From: Pseudomonadota bacterium
GTDB taxonomy: Bacteria; Pseudomonadota; Gammaproteobacteria; Xanthomonadales; Xanthomonadaceae
NCBI GenBank assembly: GCA_023386795.1
Contig: JAEWJB010000080.1
Location: 1 to 38,674 of the forward strand
DNA: 38,674 bases
Direction: 5' to 3'
Made by a program: the position numbers and the translations under genes. Under the pieces are notes generated by a model. It worked only from the letters and a program-made list of their open reading frames with translations, did no database searches and was not told where the DNA came from. Shown piece after piece: positions 24,621-32,961 of the stretch; positions within the stretch are counted from its first letter, which is position 1; every line of letters starts with the position of its first letter.

Positions 24621-25354
24621 ACCCGCTCCTGGATGCGACCGAGCGCGACCTGCACCTGCACGCCTATGTCGACGACCAGTTGGACCCGGCCGCGCGCGCC
24701 GAGGTCGAGGCGTGGCTGCGTGACCACCCCGAGGACGCCGCGCGCGTGGCGGCCTGGCGCCGCGATGCCGCCGCCCTACGTACGGCCTGGGCGTGGACCG
24801 AGCGCGTGCCGTTGCAGGCCGAGCTGGACCCCGCCCAGCTACGCCGCCGTCGCCACGCGCGCCAGCGCACCTGGATGGGCACGGCCGCGGCCTGCGTGCT
24901 GGCGCTGGGCATAGGTGGCTGGGGCGGCTGGCAACTGCGCGACGCCCGCCTGCAGGCCGAACGCGCGCCGATGGCTGACGCCATGGCGGCGTATCGTCTG
25001 TTCGCCACGCGCGATGCCGCGCTCGAATACCGCGATGGCGACGCCGATGAAGCGCGCCTGCGCGATTGGCTCGCCACGCAGTTCCATGACGCGGTGGCCT
25101 TGCCCGACCTGCGCGCACAAGGGCTGCGCCCACGGGGTGGCCGCCTGCTCTCCACGCCGGAAGGCGCGGCGGCCATGTGGGTCTATGAAGATGCGTCCGG
25201 TAGCCGCGTGGCCTTGTACGTGCGTCCGCTTGCGCCGCGGTTGCGTGCCGGCGAGCGCACCGAGGATGGGCTGCATGCGCGCTACTGGTCGCAAGGCGCG
25301 GCCTCGTATGCGCTGGTTGCGCCGGTGGCGGCACTGGCGCGCATGCGCGGCTGA
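24617..25354 (+). CDS. Transmembrane anti-sigma factor
   Basis: A 245-residue single-pass membrane protein. The cytoplasmic N-terminus (1-80) begins with the anti-sigma motif 'LHLHAYVDDQLDPAARAEVE' common to this family, without the HxxxCxxC zinc motif, so thiol-redox sensing through a ZAS site is unlikely. A transmembrane helix lies at about 88-106 (TAAACVLALGIGGWGGWQL). The periplasmic part (110-245) carries no domain I recognise and no cysteine pair. It is coupled to the sigma gene by ATGA. It probably holds the sigma factor at the membrane until a periplasmic signal releases it. Confidence 0.85.
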   Translation: MNPLLDATERDLHLHAYVDDQLDPAARAEVEAWLRDHPEDAARVAAWRRDAAALRTAWAWTERVPLQAELDPAQLRRRRHARQRTWMGTAAACVLALGIGGWGGWQLRDARLQAERAPMADAMAAYRLFATRDAALEYRDGDADEARLRDWLATQFHDAVALPDLRAQGLRPRGGRLLSTPEGAAAMWVYEDASGSRVALYVRPLAPRLRAGERTEDGLHARYWSQGAASYALVAPVAALARMRG

Positions 25355-25361
25355 GCGAAGG

Positions 25362-26222
25362 CTATCGGCCCTTGGTGTCGCCGCTCTCCACCAGTTCGCG
25401 CACGCGCGCGGCGCTGTCGGCATCGACCGGGTTGTAGACCACCATGGCCAGGTCCGGACGGCCGTCGACCGCGAAGTAGGAAATCTCCAGGTCGATGGTG
25501 CCGAGTTGCGGATGATGGAGGCGCTTGGCATGCGCGCGCTCGTCCGACAAGCCGCGGTCCTGCCATAGCGCGGCGAACTCGGGGCTGTGCGCGGAAAGTT
25601 CTTCCACCAGCTGGGTGATCTCCGCGTTGGCGCCGGCGCGCATCGCATCGATGCGGAACGAGCGCACCACCGCACGCGCCACGCTGTCCCAGTTGTCCTG
25701 CGCCTCGCGCACGCGCGGGCTGGAGAACATCAGGCGCAGGATGTTGCGCTGCTCGCGCGGCAGCTGGCCGTAATCGGTGAACAACACGGCCGCGGCGCGG
25801 TTCCAGGCCACCACGTCCCATGTGGCCGTCTTGACGATGGCCGGCGTGTCCCCGAGCGCGTCGAGTACGCGGCGCAGGCGCGGCGTCACCTCGTCCGCGC
25901 CCTGGTAGCGGGCCTCCGGCGGATGGCCGAGCGCGAGCAGGAACACGTGTTCGCGCTCGCGTTCGGTGAGCATCAGCGCGCCGACGATGCGGTCGAGCAC
26001 TTCCGGCGATGGCGGCCCGCCGCGACCCTGTTCGAGCCAGGTGTACCAGGTCGGGCTGATGAGCGCGCGCTGCGCCACTTCCTCGCGTCGCAGACCCGGC
26101 GTTCGCCGCCGCGCCGCGCTGAAGCCGAACGCCGCCGGATCGAGCCGCGCGCGCCGATCGCGCAGGAACGCACCCAGCACGTTGTTGGGCGCATCGCTCA
26201 GCGGGAGCCTGTTAGTCGCCAT
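25362..26222 (-). CDS. MmyB-type helix-turn-helix regulator
   Basis: A 286-residue transcription factor. An Xre-type helix-turn-helix is at residues about 10-75 ('LGAFLRDRRARLDP', 'RTPGLRREEVAQRALIS', 'WYTWLEQGR'). The remainder (about 105-275) is the MmyB-like ligand-binding domain with 'VVAWNRAAAVLFTDYGQLP' and 'EISYFAVDGRPDLAMVVYNP'. MmyB-type domains bind fatty-acid-like ligands in a studied homologue; the ligand here is unknown. It is divergent from an SDR oxidoreductase 75 bases away, and typically such regulators repress the neighbouring reductase. A minus-strand -10-like CATTAT lies only 7 bases before the ATG, so a leaderless mRNA is possible. Confidence 0.88.
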   Translation of the reverse strand: MATNRLPLSDAPNNVLGAFLRDRRARLDPAAFGFSAARRRTPGLRREEVAQRALISPTWYTWLEQGRGGPPSPEVLDRIVGALMLTEREREHVFLLALGHPPEARYQGADEVTPRLRRVLDALGDTPAIVKTATWDVVAWNRAAAVLFTDYGQLPREQRNILRLMFSSPRVREAQDNWDSVARAVVRSFRIDAMRAGANAEITQLVEELSAHSPEFAALWQDRGLSDERAHAKRLHHPQLGTIDLEISYFAVDGRPDLAMVVYNPVDADSAARVRELVESGDTKGR

Positions 26223-26235
26223 ACCCCGATAATGT

Positions 26236-26263
26236 CACTACTACCTGTCGATCCAGTGTAGTG
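26236..26263. promoter_or_regulatory. Inverted repeat in the regulator/SDR divergent promoter
   Basis: CACTAC (26236-26241) and GTAGTG (26258-26263) form a perfect dyad with a 16-base centre, in the middle of the 75-base region between the two divergent starts. A natural operator candidate for the MmyB-type regulator. Confidence 0.5.
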
Positions 26264-26297
26264 GGATAAAACGCACCCCACCAAGTGGAGCGATTCC

Positions 26298-27200
26298 GTG
26301 CGTATTTTCCTTACCGGCGCGACCGGTTTCATCGGTTCGCACATCCTTCCCGAACTGCTTGCGCGCGGCCATGAGGTCATCGGCATGACGCGCTCGTCCG
26401 CCGGCGCCGAGGCGCTGGCGCGTGCTGGCGCGAAGGCGCACCTTGGCACGCTGGAGAATCTCGACAGCCTGCGCCTGGGCGCGGCGGATGCCGATGCCGT
26501 CGTGCATACCGCCTTCGACCATGATTTCTCGCGCTTCGTGGAGAACTGCGAGAAAGACCGCCGCGTGATCACCGCCCTGGGCGAAGTGCTGCTTGGCTCG
26601 TCGCGTCCATTGCTGATCACCTCGGGCGTGGGCATGGGCAGCGGCACGCCCGGCACGCCTGCGCGCGAGGACGTGTTCAACGCCGCCAACCCGCATCCGC
26701 GCATCGCCTCCGAACAGGCCGGCAATGCGCTGCTGGAGCAGGGCGTCAATGTTTCGGTGGTGCGCCTGCCGCAGGTACACGACAACGTGAAGCAGGGTTT
26801 GATCACGCCCTATATCGCGTTGACACGCCAACAGGGGCGCGCGGCGTACGTGGGACAGGGCGACAACCGCTGGTCCGCCGCGGCCGTGGCCGATGTTGCA
26901 CGCCTCTACGTGCTTGCGCTGGAGCGCGGCGAAGCCGGCGCGCGCTACCACGCCGTCGCGGAGGAAGGCGTGCCGATGCGCGACATCGCCACCGCGGTGG
27001 CCCGCGGCCTGGGCGTGCCGGCAACTTCGCTGTCGCCGGATGAAGTGCCGGCGTATTTCGGCTGGATGACCTCGTTTGCCGCGCTGGACATGTCGGCTTC
27101 CAGTGCCATCACCCGCCGCGTACTCGACTGGACGCCGACGGGCCCCACGTTGCTGGAAGACCTGTCGCGAATGGACTACGGCGACGTGCCGGCGGCGTGA
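26298..27200 (+). CDS. SDR family oxidoreductase (atypical, epimerase-like)
   Basis: A 300-residue protein with an N-terminal Rossmann domain: 'RIFLTGATGFIGSHILPELL' with the NAD(P)-binding TGATGFIGS. The central strand 'LLITSGVGMGSG' carries the usual Ser position, but the classic Tyr-x-x-x-Lys is not found; the region reads 'HPRIASEQAGNALLEQG', as in a group of atypical SDRs. 'VSVVRLPQVHDN' follows. Activity is therefore uncertain, perhaps an NAD(P)H-binding reductase with another acid/base, or a sensor. The GTG start is preceded by GTGGAG. It is divergent from the MmyB-type regulator, which probably controls it, and its last 25 bases overlap the convergent AraC gene. Confidence 0.85.
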   Translation: MRIFLTGATGFIGSHILPELLARGHEVIGMTRSSAGAEALARAGAKAHLGTLENLDSLRLGAADADAVVHTAFDHDFSRFVENCEKDRRVITALGEVLLGSSRPLLITSGVGMGSGTPGTPAREDVFNAANPHPRIASEQAGNALLEQGVNVSVVRLPQVHDNVKQGLITPYIALTRQQGRAAYVGQGDNRWSAAAVADVARLYVLALERGEAGARYHAVAEEGVPMRDIATAVARGLGVPATSLSPDEVPAYFGWMTSFAALDMSASSAITRRVLDWTPTGPTLLEDLSRMDYGDVPAA

Positions 27201-28087
27201 CCGGCCCGCGCCTCCGGCGCCCGCGCATCGCGCAGCGGCGAGCGTCCGAACAGCCGCCCGTATTCCCGGGTGAACTGGGTGACGCTCTCGTAGCCGACCG
27301 CGTGCGCCGCCCGCTTGGCCATTGCCCCGTCGTTGCGCATCAGCCGCCGCGCCTCCACCAGCCGCAGCTGCTTCTGGAATTGCAGCGGCGTGAGCGATGT
27401 GACCGCGCGGAAATGTGCATGGAAAGTGGACAGGCTCATGCCGGCCGCTTCGGCCAACTGCGCCATCTGCAACGGCTGCGCGTAGTGCGAGCGGATCAGC
27501 GCCACCGCGCGGCCGATGCGTGCCGCGTGGCCATTGACTGACCCGAGCGCACGGATCGCGGCGCCGTGGCGACCGGCGAGCAGCCAATGGTGCATCTCCC
27601 GTAGCAGCCCGTCGCGCAGGATGGGCAGCGATCGCGGGCGTTCGAGCAACTGCATCAGGCGTAGCGCGCAGTCGGCGACCTCGGCATCGGTGGTATCCAC
27701 GTGCAGCGGTGAATCGGGCGGGGTATCGACCGCGAGGGCATCCATTTCACCGACGAGGCTGGCGATCACGGAAGGATCCAGATGCAGCACGAACGAATAG
27801 TAGGGATGTCGCGCATCGGCCCCGGTGATCTGGCTGGTGGTGGGTACATCGGCGGTGACGAGCAGTGATTGCCCTGCGCCAAACCGGGCCACCTGCGAAC
27901 CGAACGTGACCTGCTTGGTGCCTTGCAGGAGCAGCACCAGCATCGGGCAGGAGATGTCGTAGACGAGTTCCCCCGGCGCCGTGGCCGAAATGGTGGACAG
28001 CCCGGCAATCGCGGTCCGCGCCACCCCATGCCGGTCGGCGTGGGCCAGCGTGCAGTGTCGAACACGATCAAGCAGCGCATCGGTCAT
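27176..28087 (-). CDS. AraC family transcriptional regulator
   Basis: A 303-residue regulator with an N-terminal AraC_N cupin-like domain (about 20-190, 'CPMLVLLLQGTKQVTFG', 'LLVTADVPTTSQITGA') and a C-terminal double helix-turn-helix (about 200-290). The latter has 'QPLQMAQLAEAAGMSLSTFH' and 'RRLMRNDGAMAKRAAHAVGY', the AraC/XylS signature region. It faces an SDR gene 282 bases away and probably activates it in response to a small molecule. The ATG at 28087 is chosen because an upstream in-frame extension (to 28135) is rich in Arg and matches nothing. Its 3' end overlaps the end of the convergent SDR gene. Confidence 0.9.
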   Translation of the reverse strand: MTDALLDRVRHCTLAHADRHGVARTAIAGLSTISATAPGELVYDISCPMLVLLLQGTKQVTFGSQVARFGAGQSLLVTADVPTTSQITGADARHPYYSFVLHLDPSVIASLVGEMDALAVDTPPDSPLHVDTTDAEVADCALRLMQLLERPRSLPILRDGLLREMHHWLLAGRHGAAIRALGSVNGHAARIGRAVALIRSHYAQPLQMAQLAEAAGMSLSTFHAHFRAVTSLTPLQFQKQLRLVEARRLMRNDGAMAKRAAHAVGYESVTQFTREYGRLFGRSPLRDARAPEARAGHAAGTSP

Positions 28088-28369
28088 GTGCGGCACTGTA
28101 GCCGAACGCGCCCGAAGCGGGACGACCTGCCGCATTTCCAGGCAATGTCTCGATAGAACCGGGCAAGGCAGTCATTCCATCCGATCGCGAAGATGTGCGA
28201 GGCCGGCCGGCAGAGGCAACGCGAGCCGATCACCGGCAACCCGCGCACAAAAGAACCTGCGCCAGCCAAACCTGAAAAACCAGGCAGCAGATCCGGAGAA
28301 TCAGGCAACCCGCCCCGCGCCGGGATTCCCACACTGTCCGCACCCCCAATCACCATCAGGAGTGCACCC

Positions 28370-29125
28370 ATGACAACTCTTACCGTAGTGACCGGCGCCA
28401 GCCGCGGCCTGGGCCGCGCCACCGCCTTGTCGATCGCGCGCCAGGGCGGCGACGTCATCCTGACCTACCGTCAGGGTGCGGAAGCCGCGCAGCAGGTGGT
28501 CGAAGAGATCCAGGCCATGGGCCGCAAGGCGGCCGCCCTCCCGCTGGATGTCGGCAACGCCGCCAGTTTCCGGGCCTTCGCCCAGACCCTGCGCCAGGTC
28601 CTGGAACAGACCTTCGCCCGCGACACCTTCGACCACCTGGTCAACAATGCCGGCCATGGCGAAATGGCGAACTTCGCCGACACCACCGAACAGCAGTTCG
28701 ACGACCTCTTTGCCGTCCACGTCAAAGGCGTCTTCTTCCTGACCCAGGCCCTGCTTCCGCAGCTCGCCGATGGCGGCCGCATCATCAACCTGTCCAGTGG
28801 CCTGACCCGCGTCACGCAGCCGGGCTTCTCGGCCTACTCCGCCGCCAAGGGCGCCGTCGAGACGCTGACCCGCTACCTTGCCAGGGAACTCGGCAGCCGC
28901 GGCATCACCGCCAATACCGTCGCCCCGGGCGCGATCGAAACCGACTTCCTCGGCGGCGCCGTGCGCGATATTCCCGAATACAACCAGGCCTTCGCCGGCA
29001 TGACCGCCCTGGGCCGCGTCGGCGTGGCGGATGACATCGGCCCGATGGTCGCCAGCCTGCTCGGGCCGGCGAACCGGTGGGTCACCGGCCAGCGGATCGA
29101 AGTGTCCGGTGGCCAGGGCCTGTAA
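28370..29125 (+). CDS. SDR family oxidoreductase (classical)
   Basis: A 251-residue classical short-chain dehydrogenase/reductase. The cofactor loop is TGASRGLG (residues 8-15), the NNAG motif is 'HLVNNAGHG', and the active site has Ser in 'IINLSSGLT' with Tyr-x-x-x-Lys in 'YSAAKGAVE'. The C-terminal 'NTVAPGAIETDF' and 'WVTGQRIEVSGGQGL' are typical of 3-oxoacyl-ACP-reductase-like enzymes. Lack of a basic residue after strand 2 could not be judged, so NADH or NADPH use is open. CAGGAG (28357-28362) precedes the ATG. Regulated probably by the divergent AraC protein; the 282-base gap between them holds no gene. Confidence 0.9.
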   Translation: MTTLTVVTGASRGLGRATALSIARQGGDVILTYRQGAEAAQQVVEEIQAMGRKAAALPLDVGNAASFRAFAQTLRQVLEQTFARDTFDHLVNNAGHGEMANFADTTEQQFDDLFAVHVKGVFFLTQALLPQLADGGRIINLSSGLTRVTQPGFSAYSAAKGAVETLTRYLARELGSRGITANTVAPGAIETDFLGGAVRDIPEYNQAFAGMTALGRVGVADDIGPMVASLLGPANRWVTGQRIEVSGGQGL

Positions 29126-30493
29126 TCAGCCCGCGTAGCGCGCCTGCAGCATCGCCCACGCCGAACGCAGCGCCAGCGCCTCGCCACCGGCGGGGCGACC
29201 CGGGCGTTCGGAATCGTTCCAGGCGTACACGTCCAGGTGCGCCCACGGCTGGCCGGCCGGCACGAAGCGCTCCAGATAGAGCGCCGCGGTGACCGCGCCG
29301 GCCATGCGCGAGCCCGCATTGGCCAGGTCCGCCACGTGGCTGGTGAGGTAGCGCAGGTACGGACGCCACAGCGGCATGCGCCACACCGGGTCGCGCGTGC
29401 GCTCGCCTGCGGCGATCCACTGTTGCGCCACCGTCTCGTCGTTGGCGAACAGCGCCGGCAGGTCCGGGCCGAGCGCGATGCGTGCCGCGCCGGTCAGCGT
29501 GGCGAAATCCAGGATCAACTCCGGCTTGGCCTCGCCGGCATAGGCCAGGGCATCGCACAGGATCAGGCGGCCTTCGGCATCCGTGTTGTCGATCTCCACG
29601 CTGATGCCGGCACGCGTGGTGATGACCTCCCCGGGGCGGAAGGCCTCCGGGCCGACGGCGTTCTCCACCGCCGGGATCAGCAGCGTCAGCTGCACCGGCA
29701 GGCTGCGCGCCATCACCAGCCCGGCCAGCGCCAGTGCATGCGCCGCGCCGCCCATGTCCTTCTTCATGTGGCGCATGCCGTCGGCCGGCTTGAGGTCCAG
29801 CCCGCCGGTATCGAAGCACACGCCCTTGCCCACCAGCGTCAGGCGGGGATGGGCGGTATCGCCCCAGTGCAGCTCGATCAGGCGCGGCGCGCGATGCGAG
29901 GCGCGGCCCACCGCGTGGATGGTGGGGAAGTTCTTCTCCAGCAGCGCGTCGCCCGTGATGACTTCGATGCGCGCGCCATGCGCGCTGGCGAGTTCACGCG
30001 CGGCGGCTTCGAGCTGTTCCGGCCCCATGTCCTCGGTGGGCGTGTTCACCCAGTCGCGCACGCGCAGGCAGGCCTGCACCAGGTCGGCGACTTCGGCCGA
30101 TGGCGTGGCGGCCAGCTCGGCCGGTGCGCGACTCGGCTTGCGGTAGCGGCTGAAGCGGTAGCTGCCCAGGCCCCAGCCCAGTTGCAGCAGCGCGGTTTCC
30201 GCATCCGAAAGACCTTCGACGCGCCAGACGGTGCCGGCCGGCAACGCATAGGGGCCGTGCGCGTAGGCATAGGCATCCTCCCGATCCCCCACGCCGAGCA
30301 CCGCGCCGGCCAACCCTTCGGCGCCCGGCAGCAGCAGTGCGCTGCCCGGGGCCGCCTCGAAACGCTGCGCCTGCGCCCAGGCGGCCACGGCGGCCGGCTG
30401 CGTCTCCAGCCAGGCGGCGAAGTGCGCGCGATCCAGCACGTGCAGCGGCAGGGCGGAGGCGGTGTCGGCGGCGAAGCCTTGGGGCAGGGACAT
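29126..30493 (-). CDS. Leucyl aminopeptidase family protein (M17)
   Basis: A 455-residue cytosolic aminopeptidase of family M17. The divergent N-terminal domain (1-160) is followed by the catalytic domain. Metal-site motifs are 'VGKGVCFDTGGLDLKP' (Lys and Asp ligands), 'VENAVGPEAFRPGEV', and the family signature NTDAEGRL with Asp and Glu ligands. The length is shorter than PepA of E. coli (503) and closer to the PepB-like group found in many proteobacteria. Start ATG 30493 has AGGAAA just upstream. The HAD phosphatase gene ends 61 bases upstream on the same strand, so they may be co-transcribed. The stop abuts the convergent SDR stop with no spacer. Confidence 0.9.
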   Translation of the reverse strand: MSLPQGFAADTASALPLHVLDRAHFAAWLETQPAAVAAWAQAQRFEAAPGSALLLPGAEGLAGAVLGVGDREDAYAYAHGPYALPAGTVWRVEGLSDAETALLQLGWGLGSYRFSRYRKPSRAPAELAATPSAEVADLVQACLRVRDWVNTPTEDMGPEQLEAAARELASAHGARIEVITGDALLEKNFPTIHAVGRASHRAPRLIELHWGDTAHPRLTLVGKGVCFDTGGLDLKPADGMRHMKKDMGGAAHALALAGLVMARSLPVQLTLLIPAVENAVGPEAFRPGEVITTRAGISVEIDNTDAEGRLILCDALAYAGEAKPELILDFATLTGAARIALGPDLPALFANDETVAQQWIAAGERTRDPVWRMPLWRPYLRYLTSHVADLANAGSRMAGAVTAALYLERFVPAGQPWAHLDVYAWNDSERPGRPAGGEALALRSAWAMLQARYAG

Positions 30494-30554
30494 GGGATTT
30501 CCTTGGGTCAGGCGTGCAAGGGCAGGCCGGGAGATAGCGGGGAAAGGAGGGCGT

Positions 30555-31262
30555 TCATGCCGCGTGCGCGGCCTGGGCGTCGAGCCAGTCGGCCAGGCCG
30601 GCCAAGGTATCGAATTCCAGGTCCGGGACCTTGTGCGCGTGCGGCCAGACCGCCTCGGTGCGGTTGATCCAGCACGCACGCAGGCCGGCATCGAGCGCGC
30701 CGACGACGTCCATGTCGACATGGTCGCCGACATGCAACACCTGCTCGGGTGCCACGTCCAGGCGCGCGCAGGCGGCATGGAAGATGCTGGCCTGCGGCTT
30801 GGCCGCGCCATGTTCGCGCGAACCGAGCTGGAAGGCGAAATGATGATCCAGGCCGATGCGGACCAGGTCGGCGTTGCCATTGCTCAGCGCGGCCACCGGT
30901 ACGTGCGCGGCGATGCGGGCCAGTGCGTCGAGCGCATCCGGATAGCATTCGACCTGGTTGCGCGCGGCATAGAACACCTCGTAGGCCGGCTCGACCAAGG
31001 CCAGGTCGCCGCCGCTTATCTCAAGCGCCTGCTGCAGGGTGAGGCGGCGCAGCGCGCTCAGGTCGTGATGCAGGTGGGGGTTGTCGGCGAAGCTGCGCTC
31101 GCGCAGCTCGCGCATGCCGTCCAGGTCGAAGCGCGCGGCGGTGACCGGGCTGTGGACCTGCATCCACTCGTGCAGCACGCGGTCGATGCGCGCGCCGATG
31201 GGCGCGAACGGCCACAGGGTGTCGTCGAGATCGAGGGTGATGGCGCGGATCGGGAAGCTCAC
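30555..31262 (-). CDS. HAD-superfamily phosphatase (YigB/YjjG-like)
   Basis: A 235-residue soluble HAD hydrolase. Motif I is DLDDTLW, with nucleophile Asp11 and Asp13. Motif II is Ser in 'VAALSNGNADL', motif III is Lys in 'HGAAKPQASIF', and motif IV is 'VLHVGDHVDMDVVGA'. A helical cap lies between motif I and II. The style fits YigB (FMN phosphatase) or YjjG (pyrimidine nucleotidase), and I cannot separate these. It is upstream of the M17 aminopeptidase on the same strand. Start at the ATG of 'MSFPIRAITLD'. Confidence 0.87.
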   Translation of the reverse strand: MSFPIRAITLDLDDTLWPFAPIGARIDRVLHEWMQVHSPVTAARFDLDGMRELRERSFADNPHLHHDLSALRRLTLQQALEISGGDLALVEPAYEVFYAARNQVECYPDALDALARIAAHVPVAALSNGNADLVRIGLDHHFAFQLGSREHGAAKPQASIFHAACARLDVAPEQVLHVGDHVDMDVVGALDAGLRACWINRTEAVWPHAHKVPDLEFDTLAGLADWLDAQAAHAA

Positions 31263-31341
31263 CGCGCCATTTTAAGGCAGATGGGCCGGGCGGACGTGAC
31301 TGGTGATGGTCAGGGGCATCGGCGGGCCGCCCCACCGCCTG

Positions 31342-32454
31342 TCACTCCAGCAACCGCGCCCAGCGTTGCATGCCGTCCAGCCGGCTCAGGATCATCTTGA
31401 TGCACACCAGCAACGGCACCGCCAGCAGCAGGCCGATCATTCCCCACAACCAGCCGAACAGCATCAGCGCCAGGATCAGCATCAGCGGCGAGATCGCCAT
31501 GCGCCGCCCCAGGATGATGGGCGTCACCACCTGGCCCTCGATGGTGTGCAGCAGCAGGTACAGCGCCGCCGGCAGCACGCCCTCGCCGGTGGCGCCGAAG
31601 GTGACGAAGCCCATCAGCAGCATCAGCATCACCCCGATCAGCGGGCCGACATATGGCGCGAAGTTCAGCAGCGCCACCACCGTGCCCCACAGCAAGGCTT
31701 CCTGGATGGGAATGCCCAGCGCGTACAGGATGCCCGCGTAGATCATGCCCACCGCGGTATTGATCAGGCTGATGGTCAGCACGTAGCGGGAGACCTCGCG
31801 CTCGATCTCCAGCATGATCCCGGTGGTGAAGCGTTGCTGCGCGCGATTGGGCAGCAATGCGATGGCGTGGCGTTGCAGGTTCTCGCCATAGACCATGAAG
31901 AAGAACGTCAGCAGCACCACGGCCAGGAACGAGGCGGCCAGCTTGGGCGCGCGCACCAGTGCACGGTAGGGATCGTCGAGCTGGGTGCGTACCACCTGCA
32001 CCTGCCGCCCGGTCTCGCCGCCCGCGGCGCGGGCAAAATTCTCCGCGGCCTGGTTGGCCTGCTGCACCGGCTTGGTCAGGTCGCGCACTTCGCGCGAGAT
32101 CTGCCGCATCTGTGCCGGCGCTTGCTGGAACCAGGCCGCCGCCGGGCCCACCAACTGCACCGCCAGCGCGATGGTGCTGGCCAGGCCGATCACGATGACC
32201 AGCAGGGCGGCGATGAAACGCGGCAGGTAGAGCCTGCGCAGCAGTCGGATGATCGGGTTGCCGACCATCGAGAAGAACGCGGCCAGCATGATCGGCAGGA
32301 TGACCGTCTGCGCGGCCCACAGGGTGTAACCGACGGCGAGGACGGCAAGCACCACCAGCGAGGCGGGCCCGCGCGGACGCGGTTTGGGCGGCGGCGGCAG
32401 CGCAGTATCGGGTTCGGCGGCGGAGGGGGAGTCGAGCGGGGCGGAGTGGCTCAT
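31342..32454 (-). CDS. AI-2E family transporter (PerM-like)
   Basis: A 370-residue inner-membrane protein of the PerM/YdiK/TqsA family. After a Pro-rich cytoplasmic N-terminus (1-28) come helices at about 31-50, 55-72 and 78-103. A non-membrane coiled segment follows (about 105-165, 'QMRQISREVRDLTKPVQQAN'), then five further helices from about 175. The conserved family signature is 'NFAPYVGPLIGVMLM' (about 268-282) and 'LGRRMAISPLMLILALMLFG'. Some members export autoinducer-2, others are Na+/H+ antiporters; no quorum-sensing genes lie nearby. No truncation is seen. Confidence 0.9.
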   Translation of the reverse strand: MSHSAPLDSPSAAEPDTALPPPPKPRPRGPASLVVLAVLAVGYTLWAAQTVILPIMLAAFFSMVGNPIIRLLRRLYLPRFIAALLVIVIGLASTIALAVQLVGPAAAWFQQAPAQMRQISREVRDLTKPVQQANQAAENFARAAGGETGRQVQVVRTQLDDPYRALVRAPKLAASFLAVVLLTFFFMVYGENLQRHAIALLPNRAQQRFTTGIMLEIEREVSRYVLTISLINTAVGMIYAGILYALGIPIQEALLWGTVVALLNFAPYVGPLIGVMLMLLMGFVTFGATGEGVLPAALYLLLHTIEGQVVTPIILGRRMAISPLMLILALMLFGWLWGMIGLLLAVPLLVCIKMILSRLDGMQRWARLLE

Positions 32455-32514
32455 GCGCGGGCGGCCGTGGATGGTCGCCCATTATCGGCCGCGCGCGTCA
32501 ACGCGGCGCATGCC

Positions 32515-32961
32515 TCAACGCTCGGAGATTTCCGTGGCGGCCTCAGCCGGACGTGGTGCCTGGAGCGGCGACTCGGACGCGACGCGGGATGCCGGTCGCA
32601 CGGGCGAGGTGGCGGCTTCCGCCACGCCTTCGGCGGTATCGGCCGCGCGTTCCGCATGATCCCCGGCCCGCTCGGCTTCCTGCGAGGCGGCCTGTGCCTG
32701 CATGGCGCTGAACATGCCCGAGACGGTACTGAACAGCTGCACCCAACGCGTCGCCTGCCCGGCGACGGCGCGGCCCTTGGCCGGTTCCAGCTTGCCGGCG
32801 ATGAAGCCGCCCACCAAACCGGCAATCACGATGCGCGGCGGCGTCCAACCTTCGCGCCATACCCGGCGCAGGGTGCGCCAGTGGACCTGGGTGTCGTCCG
32901 CGCGACCCTGCACGAGGCGCTCGGCGCGCTCCACGCGGCGACGCAGCTGGTTGAAATTCAT
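32515..32961 (-). CDS. Small membrane-associated protein, third gene of YqjD/YqjE operon
   Basis: A 148-residue protein I recognise only loosely; similar xanthomonad genes are annotated as 'protein sip-5' (from memory). The N-terminus is basic and helical (MNFNQLRRRVERAERLV). One weakly hydrophobic stretch 'IVIAGLVGGFIAGKL' occurs at about 45-60, and the C-terminal third is Ala/Glu/Pro-rich and probably disordered. Its position corresponds to yqjK in the enteric yqjCDEK group, but no sequence link is claimed. The ATG is embedded in the stop of the YqjE-like gene (ATGA), so it is co-translated. Confidence 0.65.
   Translation of the reverse strand: MNFNQLRRRVERAERLVQGRADDTQVHWRTLRRVWREGWTPPRIVIAGLVGGFIAGKLEPAKGRAVAGQATRWVQLFSTVSGMFSAMQAQAASQEAERAGDHAERAADTAEGVAEAATSPVRPASRVASESPLQAPRPAEAATEISER

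Noticed and set aside
28088..28369. CAGGCA repeats between the AraC and SDR genes as an AraC operator
   Set aside because: Three loose copies at irregular spacing (near 28139, 28278 and 28311) do not form a recognisable direct-repeat site.
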